From positions 124,001-188,000 of the forward strand of contig NZ_JAGFNS010000002.1 in assembly GCF_017592555.1 (NCBI RefSeq): 64,000 nucleotides of DNA, in the 5' to 3' direction. This DNA comes from Actinoplanes flavus (GTDB lineage: Bacteria > Actinomycetota > Actinomycetes > Mycobacteriales > Micromonosporaceae). Shown here one piece after another: positions 1 to 9,600 of this stretch; within the stretch, counting starts at the first letter, position 1, and each line of letters starts with the position of its first letter. The position numbers were made by a program, and so were the translations under genes. Under the pieces are notes generated by a model that saw nothing but the letters and a program-made list of their open reading frames with translations, did no database searches and had not been told where the DNA came from.

Positions 1-2
1 GG

Positions 3-251
3 GCAGTGGTGGGATCACCGGCAGGTAATCACGGGATCTTGTGGCGAAACGGCGAGTTCGTGGCGGTAGCGGGTGCGGGTGGCCGGGACCCGGAACTGGA
101 TGCGTTGATCGTCCGGTTCCATATCGAGACCGCCTCCCGCCGCGGCGGCCTCCTGCGAGTACGGCCGATGGACCTGGACGGTGAGGTGGAGATCGTGAGG
201 TACTCACCGCGGTGCTATCAAGTCGTCGGAGCCGAACCGGTTGCTGGCTGA
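3..251 (+). CDS. C-terminal fragment of an unknown protein
   Basis: The reading frame is open from the left window edge and stops at 249-251, so the true start probably lies outside; an internal GTG at 6 would give 81 aa. The visible residues mix beta-rich stretches (GEVEIVRYSPRCYQVVG near the end) with no motif I recognise. Codon use is GC-rich as in the neighbours. It runs toward the NACHT-type relic at 501 on the same strand, so it may belong to the same defence island. It could also be a chance open frame in GC-rich DNA. Confidence 0.35.
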   Translation, partial: AVVGSPAGNHGILWRNGEFVAVAGAGGRDPELDALIVRFHIETASRRGGLLRVRPMDLDGEVEIVRYSPRCYQVVGAEPVAG

Positions 252-500
252 GGGGCCGGGGTGCTGGGCAGGCACGGTTTCGGTGATACTGCGGCGGGCC
301 AGTGGTAGGTCCTGGCTATTGCAGCGTCGATGAGCCTGCGGCTTGGTACGCACGGTGGCTTGGAGGTGCGGGGCCGAGGAAACCCGAGAGCACCTGCTGG
401 CCGCCCGGCTCACTGCGGAGAGTCGCCGTGCGGGCCTACCCATAACGGAATCCGGTAACGGTGGCTTTCGGTCGATCGGCTTGGCGGGCAAGCTGGCGTA

Positions 501-925
501 ATGAGCCGAGCACTGTCTTATGCGGACGCGGTGCGCATTTTGAGCGGGCAGACTCAGGTGCTGGCGGTGTTGGACCGGGCTGCCGGTGGGTTTCTTCTGG
601 CTGCGACAGGTGGGGGCAGTGAGCTCGTGCATCTGGTCGCCGGGCGTCGGCCGGAGGGGGAACGGCTGGGTGACCTGGCCCGCGCGCTGCTGCACAGCGA
701 GGTGCCGATGCCCGCGCCGCATCAGCCGTACGAGCAACTCGTCGGTGAGCTGGAGTGGTTCTACCGGCGGTTGTCCGACTCGATGGTGCGTTTCCTCGCC
801 GGTCTGGCCTCGTGGGATCGGCCTCGTGAGGCGGAGCGCGCGGCCGTGACCGGTGCTCTGCACGGTGCCGTCGTCGAACGGGCGCCGGCCGATTACGAGG
901 TCGGCTTCCGGCGACGGTCAGATCA
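501..925 (+). pseudogene. Relic of a NACHT/STAND protein N-terminus (NNH7-like helical domain)
   Basis: The frame starts with ATG at 501 and reads MSRALSYADAVRIL, then LDRAAGGFLLAA, which I recognise as the opening of actinobacterial NACHT proteins with the type 7 N-terminal helical domain. A later block, VPMPAPHQPYEQ then FYRRLSDSMVRFLAGLA, also fits that domain. The middle is shorter than I expect, and similarity ends at about 920-925, where the frame continues into arginine-rich, non-protein-like sequence to a stop at 1226. No Walker A or NACHT domain follows. I infer an internal deletion plus loss of the C-terminal part. A short functional protein is possible but less likely. Confidence 0.6.
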
Positions 926-1075
926 ACTGTCTTCGCCGCCACGACGGGTGTGCAGAACGCACTGCCGTCGGCGAGGGCGACGCTGCGCCTTTATGGCCGC
1001 TCCCAGGGTGATGATGCCGCCGGCAAGCGAGAAAAGGTCGCCAAGAATGGTCGTTACGGTGGTCCAGATCTGCAT
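923..1075 (-). CDS. Small single-span membrane protein (50 aa)
   Basis: Start ATG at 1075 is preceded on this strand by a GAAGGA-type ribosome site about ten bases upstream. The product begins MQIWTTVTTILGDLFSLAGG and has one hydrophobic helix at about residues 8-28, followed by a basic tail rich in Arg, the usual layout of a small inner-membrane protein with its tail in the cytoplasm. The stop lies exactly at the point where the NACHT relic loses similarity on the other strand. A longer version starting at ATG 1261 (113 aa) is open and includes a plausible beta-rich segment (VRVRTADGVTVG), so the start is uncertain. It is divergent from the STAND NTPase gene. No family recognised. Confidence 0.4.
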   Translation of the reverse strand: MQIWTTVTTILGDLFSLAGGIITLGAAIKAQRRPRRRQCVLHTRRGGEDS

Positions 1076-1391
1076 GGTTGTGCATCCTTCGTCCTCAGGA
1101 ATTCGGTACGAGATCCAGGTTCTCCCCACCGTCACGCCGTCAGCTGTACGCACCCGTACTCTCCCTGGTCGCACGCCTGTGACCAGGACCGGAGCGACTG
1201 CCCGCAGCACAGCCGCCGTACGCTGAGCGCACAGTGGACGCGACGGGAGGGCGGCGATCATCAACGGGCGCGGCAAACCGATCGACCAGTCACAGTGGCC
1301 CACACCGGGACCGCGGCGCGACTGGCTCGACCTGTGCGCGCGGATCCATCGCGATAACGGGCTGCCCAGCCTACGGACGCTAGCAACCCGG

Positions 1392-4300
1392 ATGAAGCTT
1401 TCTTCGCCCAGCCGGGTTGGAGAGATCCTTCGTGGCCTTGCCTGGCCTGCCGACGACGCCCAGGCCGAGAGCTTGCTGCGCGCGCTCGGCGCGATGGACG
1501 CGGAGATCACGCGCGGGGGACGGCTCTTCCTGAAAGCCCGCATGGAGCGGGACACCACGGCTGCCCGGCGGGAGCATCCAGACTGGTGGCGTCGATCGGA
1601 ATACGTCGAAGGGCTCGTCGACATCGCGCCGCCTGACCTTCTCGACCGAGCTGGCGAGCTCGACGAACTCGCCGCATGGTGCGCTGGCGACGAGGCGTAC
1701 GTGTGGTGGCAGGCACCCGCCCGGGCGGGCAAGTCGGCGTTGATGTCGTGGTTCGCCCTGCATCCGCCACCGGATGTATGGGTGGTGTCCTTCTTCGTTA
1801 CGGCGCGGCTGGCGAGCCAGGCGGACAGCGTGGCCTTCACCGACGGTCTGCTCGATCAGCTTGTGGCGATCACCGGCGAACAGCTCCCGCAGGTCACTTC
1901 GCCGGGCGGACGTGACCGGCTTCGTCGGCGGCTGCTCTCCGCAGCCGTGGCGAAGGCTACGGCTGCGGGATACAGGCTGGTGCTGCTGGTCGACGGACTC
2001 GATGAGGACTGTGGGTCACTGCCAGGCTCGGGTCTGGCCAGCATTGCCGCCCTGCTGCCCAAGCACCGTGGAGGCCTCAAGGTTGTCGTCGCTGGGCGCC
2101 CGGATCCGCCGCTCCCGGCCGACGTCGACCCGGATCATCCCCTGCGTACCGCCCGGATACGCCCGTTGGAGACCTCGCCGCACGCCCACCACGTGACTGA
2201 GTTGGCCGAGCGTGAACTAGACGAGCTTCTGGCCGTCGACCCCCGGCGTCACGACGGACTCGGTCTCCAGGTGCTGGGGCTGGTCGCGGCCAGCGGCGGC
2301 GGGCTTGACCGTAACGACCTGCACATGCTGACCGAGAGACCGACCTACCAGATCGATCATCTCGTAGGCGGTATATTCGGCCGCACCGTCGCTGGCCGCG
2401 CCGAGCAGCGCGCTGAGAGGCGGGTTTTCCTCTTCACCCACGAGACCCTTCGAGCGCAGGCTACCGAACGGCTCGGCCCACACACGCTCGCGGCATTCCG
2501 GGAGCGCCTGCACACGTGGGCGGCGAGCTACCGGCAGCAGCACTGGCCCGGCGACACGCCCCGGTACCTGGTCCGCGGGTACTTCCGAATGTTGCAAAGC
2601 ACCAATGACCTCCACCGCATGCTCACGTTGGCGATCGACACTGACCGTCATCAGTGGCTGCGGACCACTACGGGAGGTGACGACATCGCCCTCGGCGAGA
2701 TCAGCGTCACCCAGCAAGCCCTGCACCACGCCGGCATTACCCGCCTGCCCGACATCGCGCGGTTGGCCTGGCTGCGGGAGCGGATTCGCCGGCGGAACAA
2801 CCACATTCCGTGGTCGCTCGTCGCGGCACGGGCTCGGCTGGGCCAGACGGCCCGGGCTGAAGCACTCGCCCATTCTTTGACGAGCGCGGACGACCGTGCC
2901 GTGGTGTTCGCGTCTTTGGCCGAGATCGCAGCCGAGGGCGGCCAGCTTGACGAAGCTGAACGCCTCGCCACGTCGATCCCCGCCGGGAGCCGCCGTGTAG
3001 ATGCCTTACTTGCCGTAGCCCGCCAGGCGGTGGCCACCAGCGAGTTACCCCGAGCCCGTCGGCTGGTTGACCTGGCTGCCGGTCTGGTGGACGCCGATCC
3101 CAGGTTACGGCAGGCCCGCGTGTTCGGGCAGCTCGCAGTTGCGGCGGCCAGCCTCGGTGATCGCGCTGCATCAACGCGGTTTGCCGACCACGCCGAGGCC
3201 CGCGCAGCGGCCATGAAGTTCCCCGGCATGCGTCAGCAGGAACTCGACGCCACAGGGATCGCCGCCCTGCAAGCCGGCGACATCGAACGTGCGGTGCGGC
3301 TGCTCAACGCCTCGCCGACACGATTCGGCCAGATACAACAGCTGCGGCACCTAGCGGAGACCGCAGCCCGGCACGGCGACCGGAAACGAGCCGCAGCCTG
3401 GATAGAGAAAGCCGCTGATCTGTGTGTGACGGTCGATGCCGCCCAAGAACGCGCCAACAGGTGCGCGCTGATTGCGACAGCGCTCGCGGAGCTGGGCGAC
3501 GCACAGCGCACCGCCGAGATGATCGAGCATGCTGTCACCGCCGCACGCCAGCTCGCACCCGCCGAGCAGGCCCGGATGCTCGGCTGGTGTGGTGACGCAG
3601 CGATCACGGCCGGGGACTTTGATCGCGCGATCGCGCTGGCAGGCGAGGCTGAACAGGCGGCGCGGTCGATAGCCGATCCCTCCGAGCGTTCGTCGACGCT
3701 CGCCATGGTTGCCTCACTGGTGGCCGGCTTCGACACGGCGTGGTTCGGACGTCTGTTACAAGAGATCGATGCGCCCGAGGAGCGTGACCGGCTGCTCGAG
3801 AATGTTCTCCACGGACCGGTCCCGCCCAGTCCGGACCGTTTGCATGAGCTGGCCAGTATGATCGGGGACCCGTTCCAGCGAGCGCAGGCCCTTGCCGGAG
3901 TGGCGGTGAGGCTCGTCGGCAGTGGCGCTCTTAGCGACGCCGGTAGGTGTGCCGATGAAGCAGAACAGATCGCTCAGTCGATCGACACTGCCGAGGCCAA
4001 GACCGCCTCCCTGGTCACGGCCACCAACGCGATGCTGCAGCTGGGCGACCACGATCGGGCAGCGGCGCTGGCCGCCCGTCTGGAACCTACCGTCGGTCTG
4101 CTCGGCCCAGCCGGATCGGGGACGATGCTGCGCATCGTCGCCTGCGAAGCCCTCGTCGCAGTGGGAGACGTGACCGCAGCACTGCGGCTTGCCCACACCC
4201 ACGAGCACCCTTCCGGAGGTTCATCGTTGATCACCGTTGTGGCGCTCGCTGCCCTCCGTACAGGCCTCCCAGCCCAAGCCCGCGACATCGTGCTCTCGCT

Positions 4301-5303
4301 GCCCGTCTCCTCCAGCAAAACCCACGCGCTGACCCAGCTTGCACACGAACACATCGCCGCCGGCCAGCCGGAACGGGCACGTGAGCTGACCATCCTGGCC
4401 CGCGCGACCGCAAATGAGATCACCGAACCCCGCGACCGCGACTATGCACTGCACTGGCTCCCGGCTGTGCTGTGCCGGTTGGGCGACATCGAAGGTGCCC
4501 GCAGCGTCGCCGACCTGATCCAATCAACTGAACCTCGGATTGCGGCGCTCGTTCAGCTCGCAGAGACGGCCACAGCGAATGGCAAGACTGACCTGGTCGA
4601 ACAAGTCATCGCCATGGCCGAAAAGCTGACCACCACGCTCGATGCCGGTCACTCCCAACTGGACCCCCTCGCCAAGCTCGCTATGGCAGCCGCGGCAGCA
4701 GACCTCACCGAACTGACTGGCCAACTCCTGCAGCGAGCCGCCGCTGTCGTACGCGTCGACCCGCTCATGCACGACCAACTTGCAGCGGTCCTGGCCGTCG
4801 CGGCAGCAAAGTCGGGTCGGCTCGACATGGCCGAAACTCTCCTGAGCGAAGACGACGCGACAGCAGGCCTCTCCTGGAGCTCGCACGCGTCGAACAACGC
4901 CGAGGTCCTCGAGTTGATGCTCCATCAGGGTGACGTCCCCCGGGCCACCCGCATCCTGGACGGCATCAGCGGACCGTGGCGCGGACACATCCAGAAGCGG
5001 TTTGCCCTGGCCGCTGCCATGGTTGGCGACCTCACTGTCGCTGAGAACGTCTCACAATCGATCGAAGATCCCGACCTGCAAGCAGCTGCGCTTGCAGCGC
5101 TTGCTGTCGTCGCCGACGCTGACACACGTCAACAGCTGCTGTCCCGAGCGTTGATCGCCGGTGGCTGGGACGCCTGCATCACCGCGATGGCTCACCTCGT
5201 GCCCGCACTGGCCCGGACCTTCGCCGACGAACTACTCGCCCTCGAGGACGACATATCGACTCGCCACGTCAGCAAAGCGATCAAGCCGATCCTCTCGCTC
5301 TAG
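1392..5303 (+). CDS. STAND-type P-loop NTPase with C-terminal helical repeats
   Basis: The 1303-aa product has a Walker A motif APARAGKS at residues 108-115 and a Walker B motif LVLLVDGLDED at about 196-206, followed by a winged-helix-like segment. From about residue 470 to the end it is a long array of alpha-helical, TPR-like repeats rich in LAxxAAxxGDxxRA. This is the STAND (signal transduction ATPase with numerous domains) architecture: a ligand or phage protein senses on the repeats and ATP-driven oligomerisation signals. No effector domain such as a protease or nuclease is visible. The frame is open upstream to 1227 and encodes a helix-turn-helix-like segment just before the ATG (see findings), so the true N-terminus is probably about 45 residues longer. 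It converges on the Wadjet-like operon, which supports a defence role. Confidence 0.8.
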   Translation: MKLSSPSRVGEILRGLAWPADDAQAESLLRALGAMDAEITRGGRLFLKARMERDTTAARREHPDWWRRSEYVEGLVDIAPPDLLDRAGELDELAAWCAGDEAYVWWQAPARAGKSALMSWFALHPPPDVWVVSFFVTARLASQADSVAFTDGLLDQLVAITGEQLPQVTSPGGRDRLRRRLLSAAVAKATAAGYRLVLLVDGLDEDCGSLPGSGLASIAALLPKHRGGLKVVVAGRPDPPLPADVDPDHPLRTARIRPLETSPHAHHVTELAERELDELLAVDPRRHDGLGLQVLGLVAASGGGLDRNDLHMLTERPTYQIDHLVGGIFGRTVAGRAEQRAERRVFLFTHETLRAQATERLGPHTLAAFRERLHTWAASYRQQHWPGDTPRYLVRGYFRMLQSTNDLHRMLTLAIDTDRHQWLRTTTGGDDIALGEISVTQQALHHAGITRLPDIARLAWLRERIRRRNNHIPWSLVAARARLGQTARAEALAHSLTSADDRAVVFASLAEIAAEGGQLDEAERLATSIPAGSRRVDALLAVARQAVATSELPRARRLVDLAAGLVDADPRLRQARVFGQLAVAAASLGDRAASTRFADHAEARAAAMKFPGMRQQELDATGIAALQAGDIERAVRLLNASPTRFGQIQQLRHLAETAARHGDRKRAAAWIEKAADLCVTVDAAQERANRCALIATALAELGDAQRTAEMIEHAVTAARQLAPAEQARMLGWCGDAAITAGDFDRAIALAGEAEQAARSIADPSERSSTLAMVASLVAGFDTAWFGRLLQEIDAPEERDRLLENVLHGPVPPSPDRLHELASMIGDPFQRAQALAGVAVRLVGSGALSDAGRCADEAEQIAQSIDTAEAKTASLVTATNAMLQLGDHDRAAALAARLEPTVGLLGPAGSGTMLRIVACEALVAVGDVTAALRLAHTHEHPSGGSSLITVVALAALRTGLPAQARDIVLSLPVSSSKTHALTQLAHEHIAAGQPERARELTILARATANEITEPRDRDYALHWLPAVLCRLGDIEGARSVADLIQSTEPRIAALVQLAETATANGKTDLVEQVIAMAEKLTTTLDAGHSQLDPLAKLAMAAAAADLTELTGQLLQRAAAVVRVDPLMHDQLAAVLAVAAAKSGRLDMAETLLSEDDATAGLSWSSHASNNAEVLELMLHQGDVPRATRILDGISGPWRGHIQKRFALAAAMVGDLTVAENVSQSIEDPDLQAAALAALAVVADADTRQQLLSRALIAGGWDACITAMAHLVPALARTFADELLALEDDISTRHVSKAIKPILSL

Positions 5304-5582
5304 GTTGGTGCTGGCGGTCGGCCGATCTGAACCGAAGTGGCTACCGAACCACGTCGCGGCCGTAAAGACGAACGCGGCAGTTTCAGAGCGGACGACCAGA
5401 TCGCCCTTCTCGACCAGACACACCAACGGGCTTTAGGCGCCGATCGCGCTGGTCTGGGACGCCTAACACCCACATCAGCCGTGGCATGCATGTCCTGATC
5501 ACGGCCCCGGACGAATGGCTGAACCTCGCAGGCAGGGAATATTCCGCCTACCTGCGAGGATCCGCGCTGCTCAAGTCCTATT

Positions 5583-6677
5583 TCAGTGCGGTGCCCACCA
5601 CGTCACATCAGCCAGGGCCAGGCGATCGATCCGTTCTTGCGGTACTCGGGCTCGTGTCCGTAGCCGCAGGAGAACGCTTTCGGGGAGATGAAGCGACTCG
5701 GCGGTGGCTACAGCGCCGGATGTTCTGGAGGAATCCGCTGTGGTGTCCTCACCGGTCGGCTCGGTTTGGGCCACTGCTTCCCACAGCGGGATTGCCATTG
5801 AGGTTTCTAGTCCGGCTGCCGCTGCCTTGGTGGTGAACAGGTGTGCAGCCTCGATGCCTGCGATGTCGATGTCGCCGGCGTAGAAGCAGGTCGTCGGTTG
5901 TACGCCGATCAGGTCGTTGAGCATCGCCAGATCGTGGATCAGGGGGCCGACGGCGTCCCCGCTGCCGAACAGGATCGCCGCATACGGGGATTCCACGGTT
6001 GCTCGGAGGGCTCGCCAGGCGGAATCGAAGGTGGCCTTGTTTTCTACGACGAGCACCGGGCCAGCGGCGGCGAATCGGGCGACGCGCAGGTGGCCGGCCG
6101 GCGCGTCACAGGCCAGGTCTTGCAGCGTCAGTCGGCCTGGGGCGAAGAGTGCGCCGTCGGCGAGGTGGGCCAGCCGCTTCTCGTCTCCGAAGATATGCAG
6201 GGAGCGTTCCTCGCGGGCGACCCGGCCGGGGGCGGCGCCGAGGGTCCTTTGCAGCCACCGGTTGATTTCCACCGCTGCCTCCCGAAGCCCGGCGGGTGGT
6301 CGCGAGGTCCGTATCCATTGGGGTGCCCAGTGGCGCATCACCGGGACCCAGAGCACGTCGGCAGGGTCGATCTGGCTGACGGATTCACGCCGGTTCGCGG
6401 GAACGTCGATCCGGGCGGGAAGCGGTGGCAGTGACCGGTCCCACAGTCTGCCGGAGGCTGCGGGCAGTGTGATGACGCCCTGCTCAGCAAGTTGCTGGAG
6501 GGCGTGGGCCAGCCGGGCTCGGCTGGCCCACGTGCCGGACCAGGGGGCGTCGACCCGGTTCCACAGGTCCCACATCGTGCGGTGGTCAACGCGAACGACC
6601 CGGGTGCCGAGCAAGGCGGCACTCAAGCCGTTCACCTGTTCCGCGCCCGGCGGCGGGGCTCCGTCTGTGGCCGTCAT
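5583..6677 (-). CDS. jetD: Wadjet nuclease subunit JetD (Toprim-like)
   Basis: The 364-aa product is the last gene of the four-gene Wadjet-like operon. The N-terminal half is a winged-helix-like DNA-binding region. The C-terminal half has the Toprim signature: an acidic residue in VLVVENKATF at about residue 213 and the DxD in YAGDIDIAG at about 266-274. In characterised Wadjet systems JetD forms a topoisomerase VI-A-like dimer that cleaves small circular DNA once the SMC complex has extruded a full loop. Its start overlaps the jetC stop by four bases (ATGA), so translation is coupled. The C-terminus holds an acidic/Ser-Thr-rich linker of unknown role. Length is normal for the family. Confidence 0.85.
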   Translation of the reverse strand: MTATDGAPPPGAEQVNGLSAALLGTRVVRVDHRTMWDLWNRVDAPWSGTWASRARLAHALQQLAEQGVITLPAASGRLWDRSLPPLPARIDVPANRRESVSQIDPADVLWVPVMRHWAPQWIRTSRPPAGLREAAVEINRWLQRTLGAAPGRVAREERSLHIFGDEKRLAHLADGALFAPGRLTLQDLACDAPAGHLRVARFAAAGPVLVVENKATFDSAWRALRATVESPYAAILFGSGDAVGPLIHDLAMLNDLIGVQPTTCFYAGDIDIAGIEAAHLFTTKAAAAGLETSMAIPLWEAVAQTEPTGEDTTADSSRTSGAVATAESLHLPESVLLRLRTRARVPQERIDRLALADVTWWAPH

Positions 6678-9600
6678 GCGGCATCACCGTCATCGGTGAG
6701 CTCGTCGGCCGGGGTGTTGTCAGTGTCCGCCGGATCGGGCATGTCGAGGGCGAGCTGTTCGTCGAACGCGACGGTGGCGCTCGACATCACCGGCCACACG
6801 CCAGCCTCCCCGGTATCGTCATGGGCGGCTTGCCACTCGACGGCGGACGCGTACAGGGCACCGCCGCGCACCAGGTCCTGCAGCCGGCTGTCGTCGACGC
6901 CGGCCGGAACGACGAAGTTCGCGGTCGAGCGCCGGGACACCCTCAGCTGCACGACGGTGGGAAACACCGTCAGCGCACCGTTGTCCTTGATCCCGGTGAG
7001 CACGACCAGGGACACGTTCAGCGATGTTGCGACATCGCGAGCCAACCGCAGGAACGCCGGCTTGGTCAGTTTCGCGAACGCGTTGTCCAGTAGCAGGGTC
7101 GTGCGCCGGTAGCCGTGGGCGGTGGCACGGCGTGCCGCGAGGAGGCTGGCCAGGATCAGCGCGACGGTGACCCCTTCACCGCCGGAGGTCTCCATGGCGA
7201 CCTGTTCCACCGGCTTGTGTTCCGGGTCCAGCGGGTCGGACGGGATCAGGATCTTCGCCGAGAACCGTGGGGTGATCGATTCCAGCAGTTCGAACATCGT
7301 CTCGTCGGTGTCGAACGCCCGGCGGCGCCCGTGCAGCTCAGGATCGAACCAGCGCGTCAGGGTGGCGAGGATCGCGGCGCGTCGCTGTTCGGTGTTTAGC
7401 GCGTCGAGTCCCGACAGTTTGAGCAGCGGAAGTCCTGCCCACCGGCCCATGGCCGGGGTGTCGGGAAGCACCGAGTCCCGGACGGTCATCTGCACCGACC
7501 GGCGCAGCCGTTCGATGCTGCTGTGTGCGATGTCCGCCAAGCGTCCGAGACGTTCCTCGAACGTCGCGACGTGGTGGGCGGTCGAGTCACGCCGATTGAC
7601 AAGGTCATGGTGGTGGCGCACGGCGAGCCGGGCGAGGATCGCGCCGCGGCTGCGGCGCAGAACTTGCGCGACCCGTTCCCCGGCCACGACCTCTTCGGCG
7701 ACCGTGTCGAGGGAGTGGGCCAGCCGGTTGAGCCGGTCCTCGGCACGGGCGTGGACCTCACGGACGGCTTTGACGATGTTTTCCACCGCGGCCGCGACGG
7801 CTTCGACGCTCGCCTGGGTCCTGGTACGCAGTTCCTCGGTCGAGCCGCTGGCCTGCACTGAGCTGATCAAGGTGATGACCGTGGTGGGAGCGGTCGCGAG
7901 CACGGCCTCGGCGTTCAGGGTGAAACGGCGGTCCTCCAGGTCGATGGTCTCGGTCAGCAGTTGGCCGGCAGCCAACAGCGAGACCTTTCCGTCGATCGTC
8001 GACGCCACGTTCGCCAGCACCTGTTGCCGGTCCGCGATGGTGGTGACCATCTTCGCCACCTGCGCTTCGATCCCTACGGCCGCCGTGACGGCCTCCTTGG
8101 CCGCAGTTTCCTTTTCCGACAAGGTGGTCAGGATGGCTTCGGCCGTGACCGGGTCGTTCGAACACTGCTCGTCCGTCAGCGTGTCCTGGAAGGTGATTGT
8201 GCGGTACTTCGCCGTTGTCGCATCGAACTGGGCCTTGCGCTGATCCCGGTTGCTCTCGCGGCTACCGACGAGGATGCCCAGCCTTTCGACTTCCTTGCGG
8301 AGACGCTCCGTTTCGGTATCGAAGTCGGCCGGGGTCCGGGTGGGGTGCTGCTTGACGAGAACGCTGGCAGCAGCGCGGATCTCCTCGGGCTCTGGTTGCA
8401 GCCGTTCCTCGACCGTACGCAGCTGGATCGTGGCCAGGTTGAGCTGCGCGGTGAGCTGATCGTCGGTGAGGGCGCCCTTCCACCGGTCGATGGCGTCGCG
8501 GGTCTGCTGGGCGAGGGCAGCCCGGTCGGCAGTCACCTCGACGTCGGTCCCGGCATCTTCGGGCTGCAGGACACCGGCGGCAGCCGCGTCGGCTTCGGCC
8601 AGTTCGTGCCGGAGCCGGCCGACGGCCAGCTGGCGTTCCCCGATCTCCTCGAACCGGGCCTCGCGCATCTGCTTGGAGGCTTCCAGGTCCTGGGCCGCCT
8701 GCTTCTGGACGCGTCGCGCCTCGGCGAGATCGGTACGGCTCTGATCGAGCGCGGCACGCAGCGACGGCTCCTCGGCGAGGGAACTCGCCAGCGACGTCAG
8801 CCGTTCCAGGCGAAGATCGCAGGTACGCTGCAGTTTGCCGGCCTCGCCCAGACGGACGGCGACCTCGTCGCGGTGTTTACCCACCTTCGTCCGATGGGTC
8901 TCCGCGTCGTCGAGCTGACCCTTGATTTCGTTGAGGATGCCCTGGGTGGCCTGGACGCCGTCTTCGGCCTGCTGGAGCCTTTCCGGGCCGATCTCGGACT
9001 GCCAGCGGTTGACTTCCCGCCTCAACTGCACGGCCTGGTCGTACAGGCGGCGAGACGTCACGGTCGCCCGCTCGTGGCCGGACTCATCGTTACGGCGCTC
9101 GGCGAGCTGCAGCGCTCCGGCGGAGACCGACCAGAACGCCTCGTGCGGGAGGACGACCTCGATCACCGCTTCCGGCTGCTGGTCCTGCCTGCTGGCATCG
9201 GGGTCGAGGTCGAAGGCGTCCGGCGCACCGACCACGATCGGGCCGGTGAGCACATCGCGGTGTCCTCGCAGGTGTGCGACCACCTTCGGAAGGTCCTCCG
9301 GGATCGTCACCACGATGCCGTCGGCGAGCCCGGGATGTGACGTGGCGCCGCGCAGCGCCACCGCCTCGTCGAGGGTGGCCAGGAAGTCCCAGCCGGGCCG
9401 GGCTCCGAGTCCCCGGCGGCGCAGGTCCTCGCAGATTTCGGCGATGTCGGCGCGTGCGGGCAACAGGCCGCGGCTCTCCAGCGACTGAGTCGCGCGACGG
9501 GCCGCGGCAGCACGTTCGGCGGCCCGAAGGTGGTCCTGGTTGGCGCGTTCAGCGACCGCCTGCAGGACGGCGATGATGGTGTCCGCGTGATCGTTTAGGA

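Noticed and set aside
204..1840. Several overlapping frames on both strands in the first 1.8 kb
   Set aside because: Only the NACHT-like, STAND and small membrane frames show family-like sequence or ribosome sites.
7961..9340. 459-codon plus-strand open frame opposite jetC
   Set aside because: Antiparallel shadow of a GC-rich coiled-coil gene; no ribosome site or recognisable domain.
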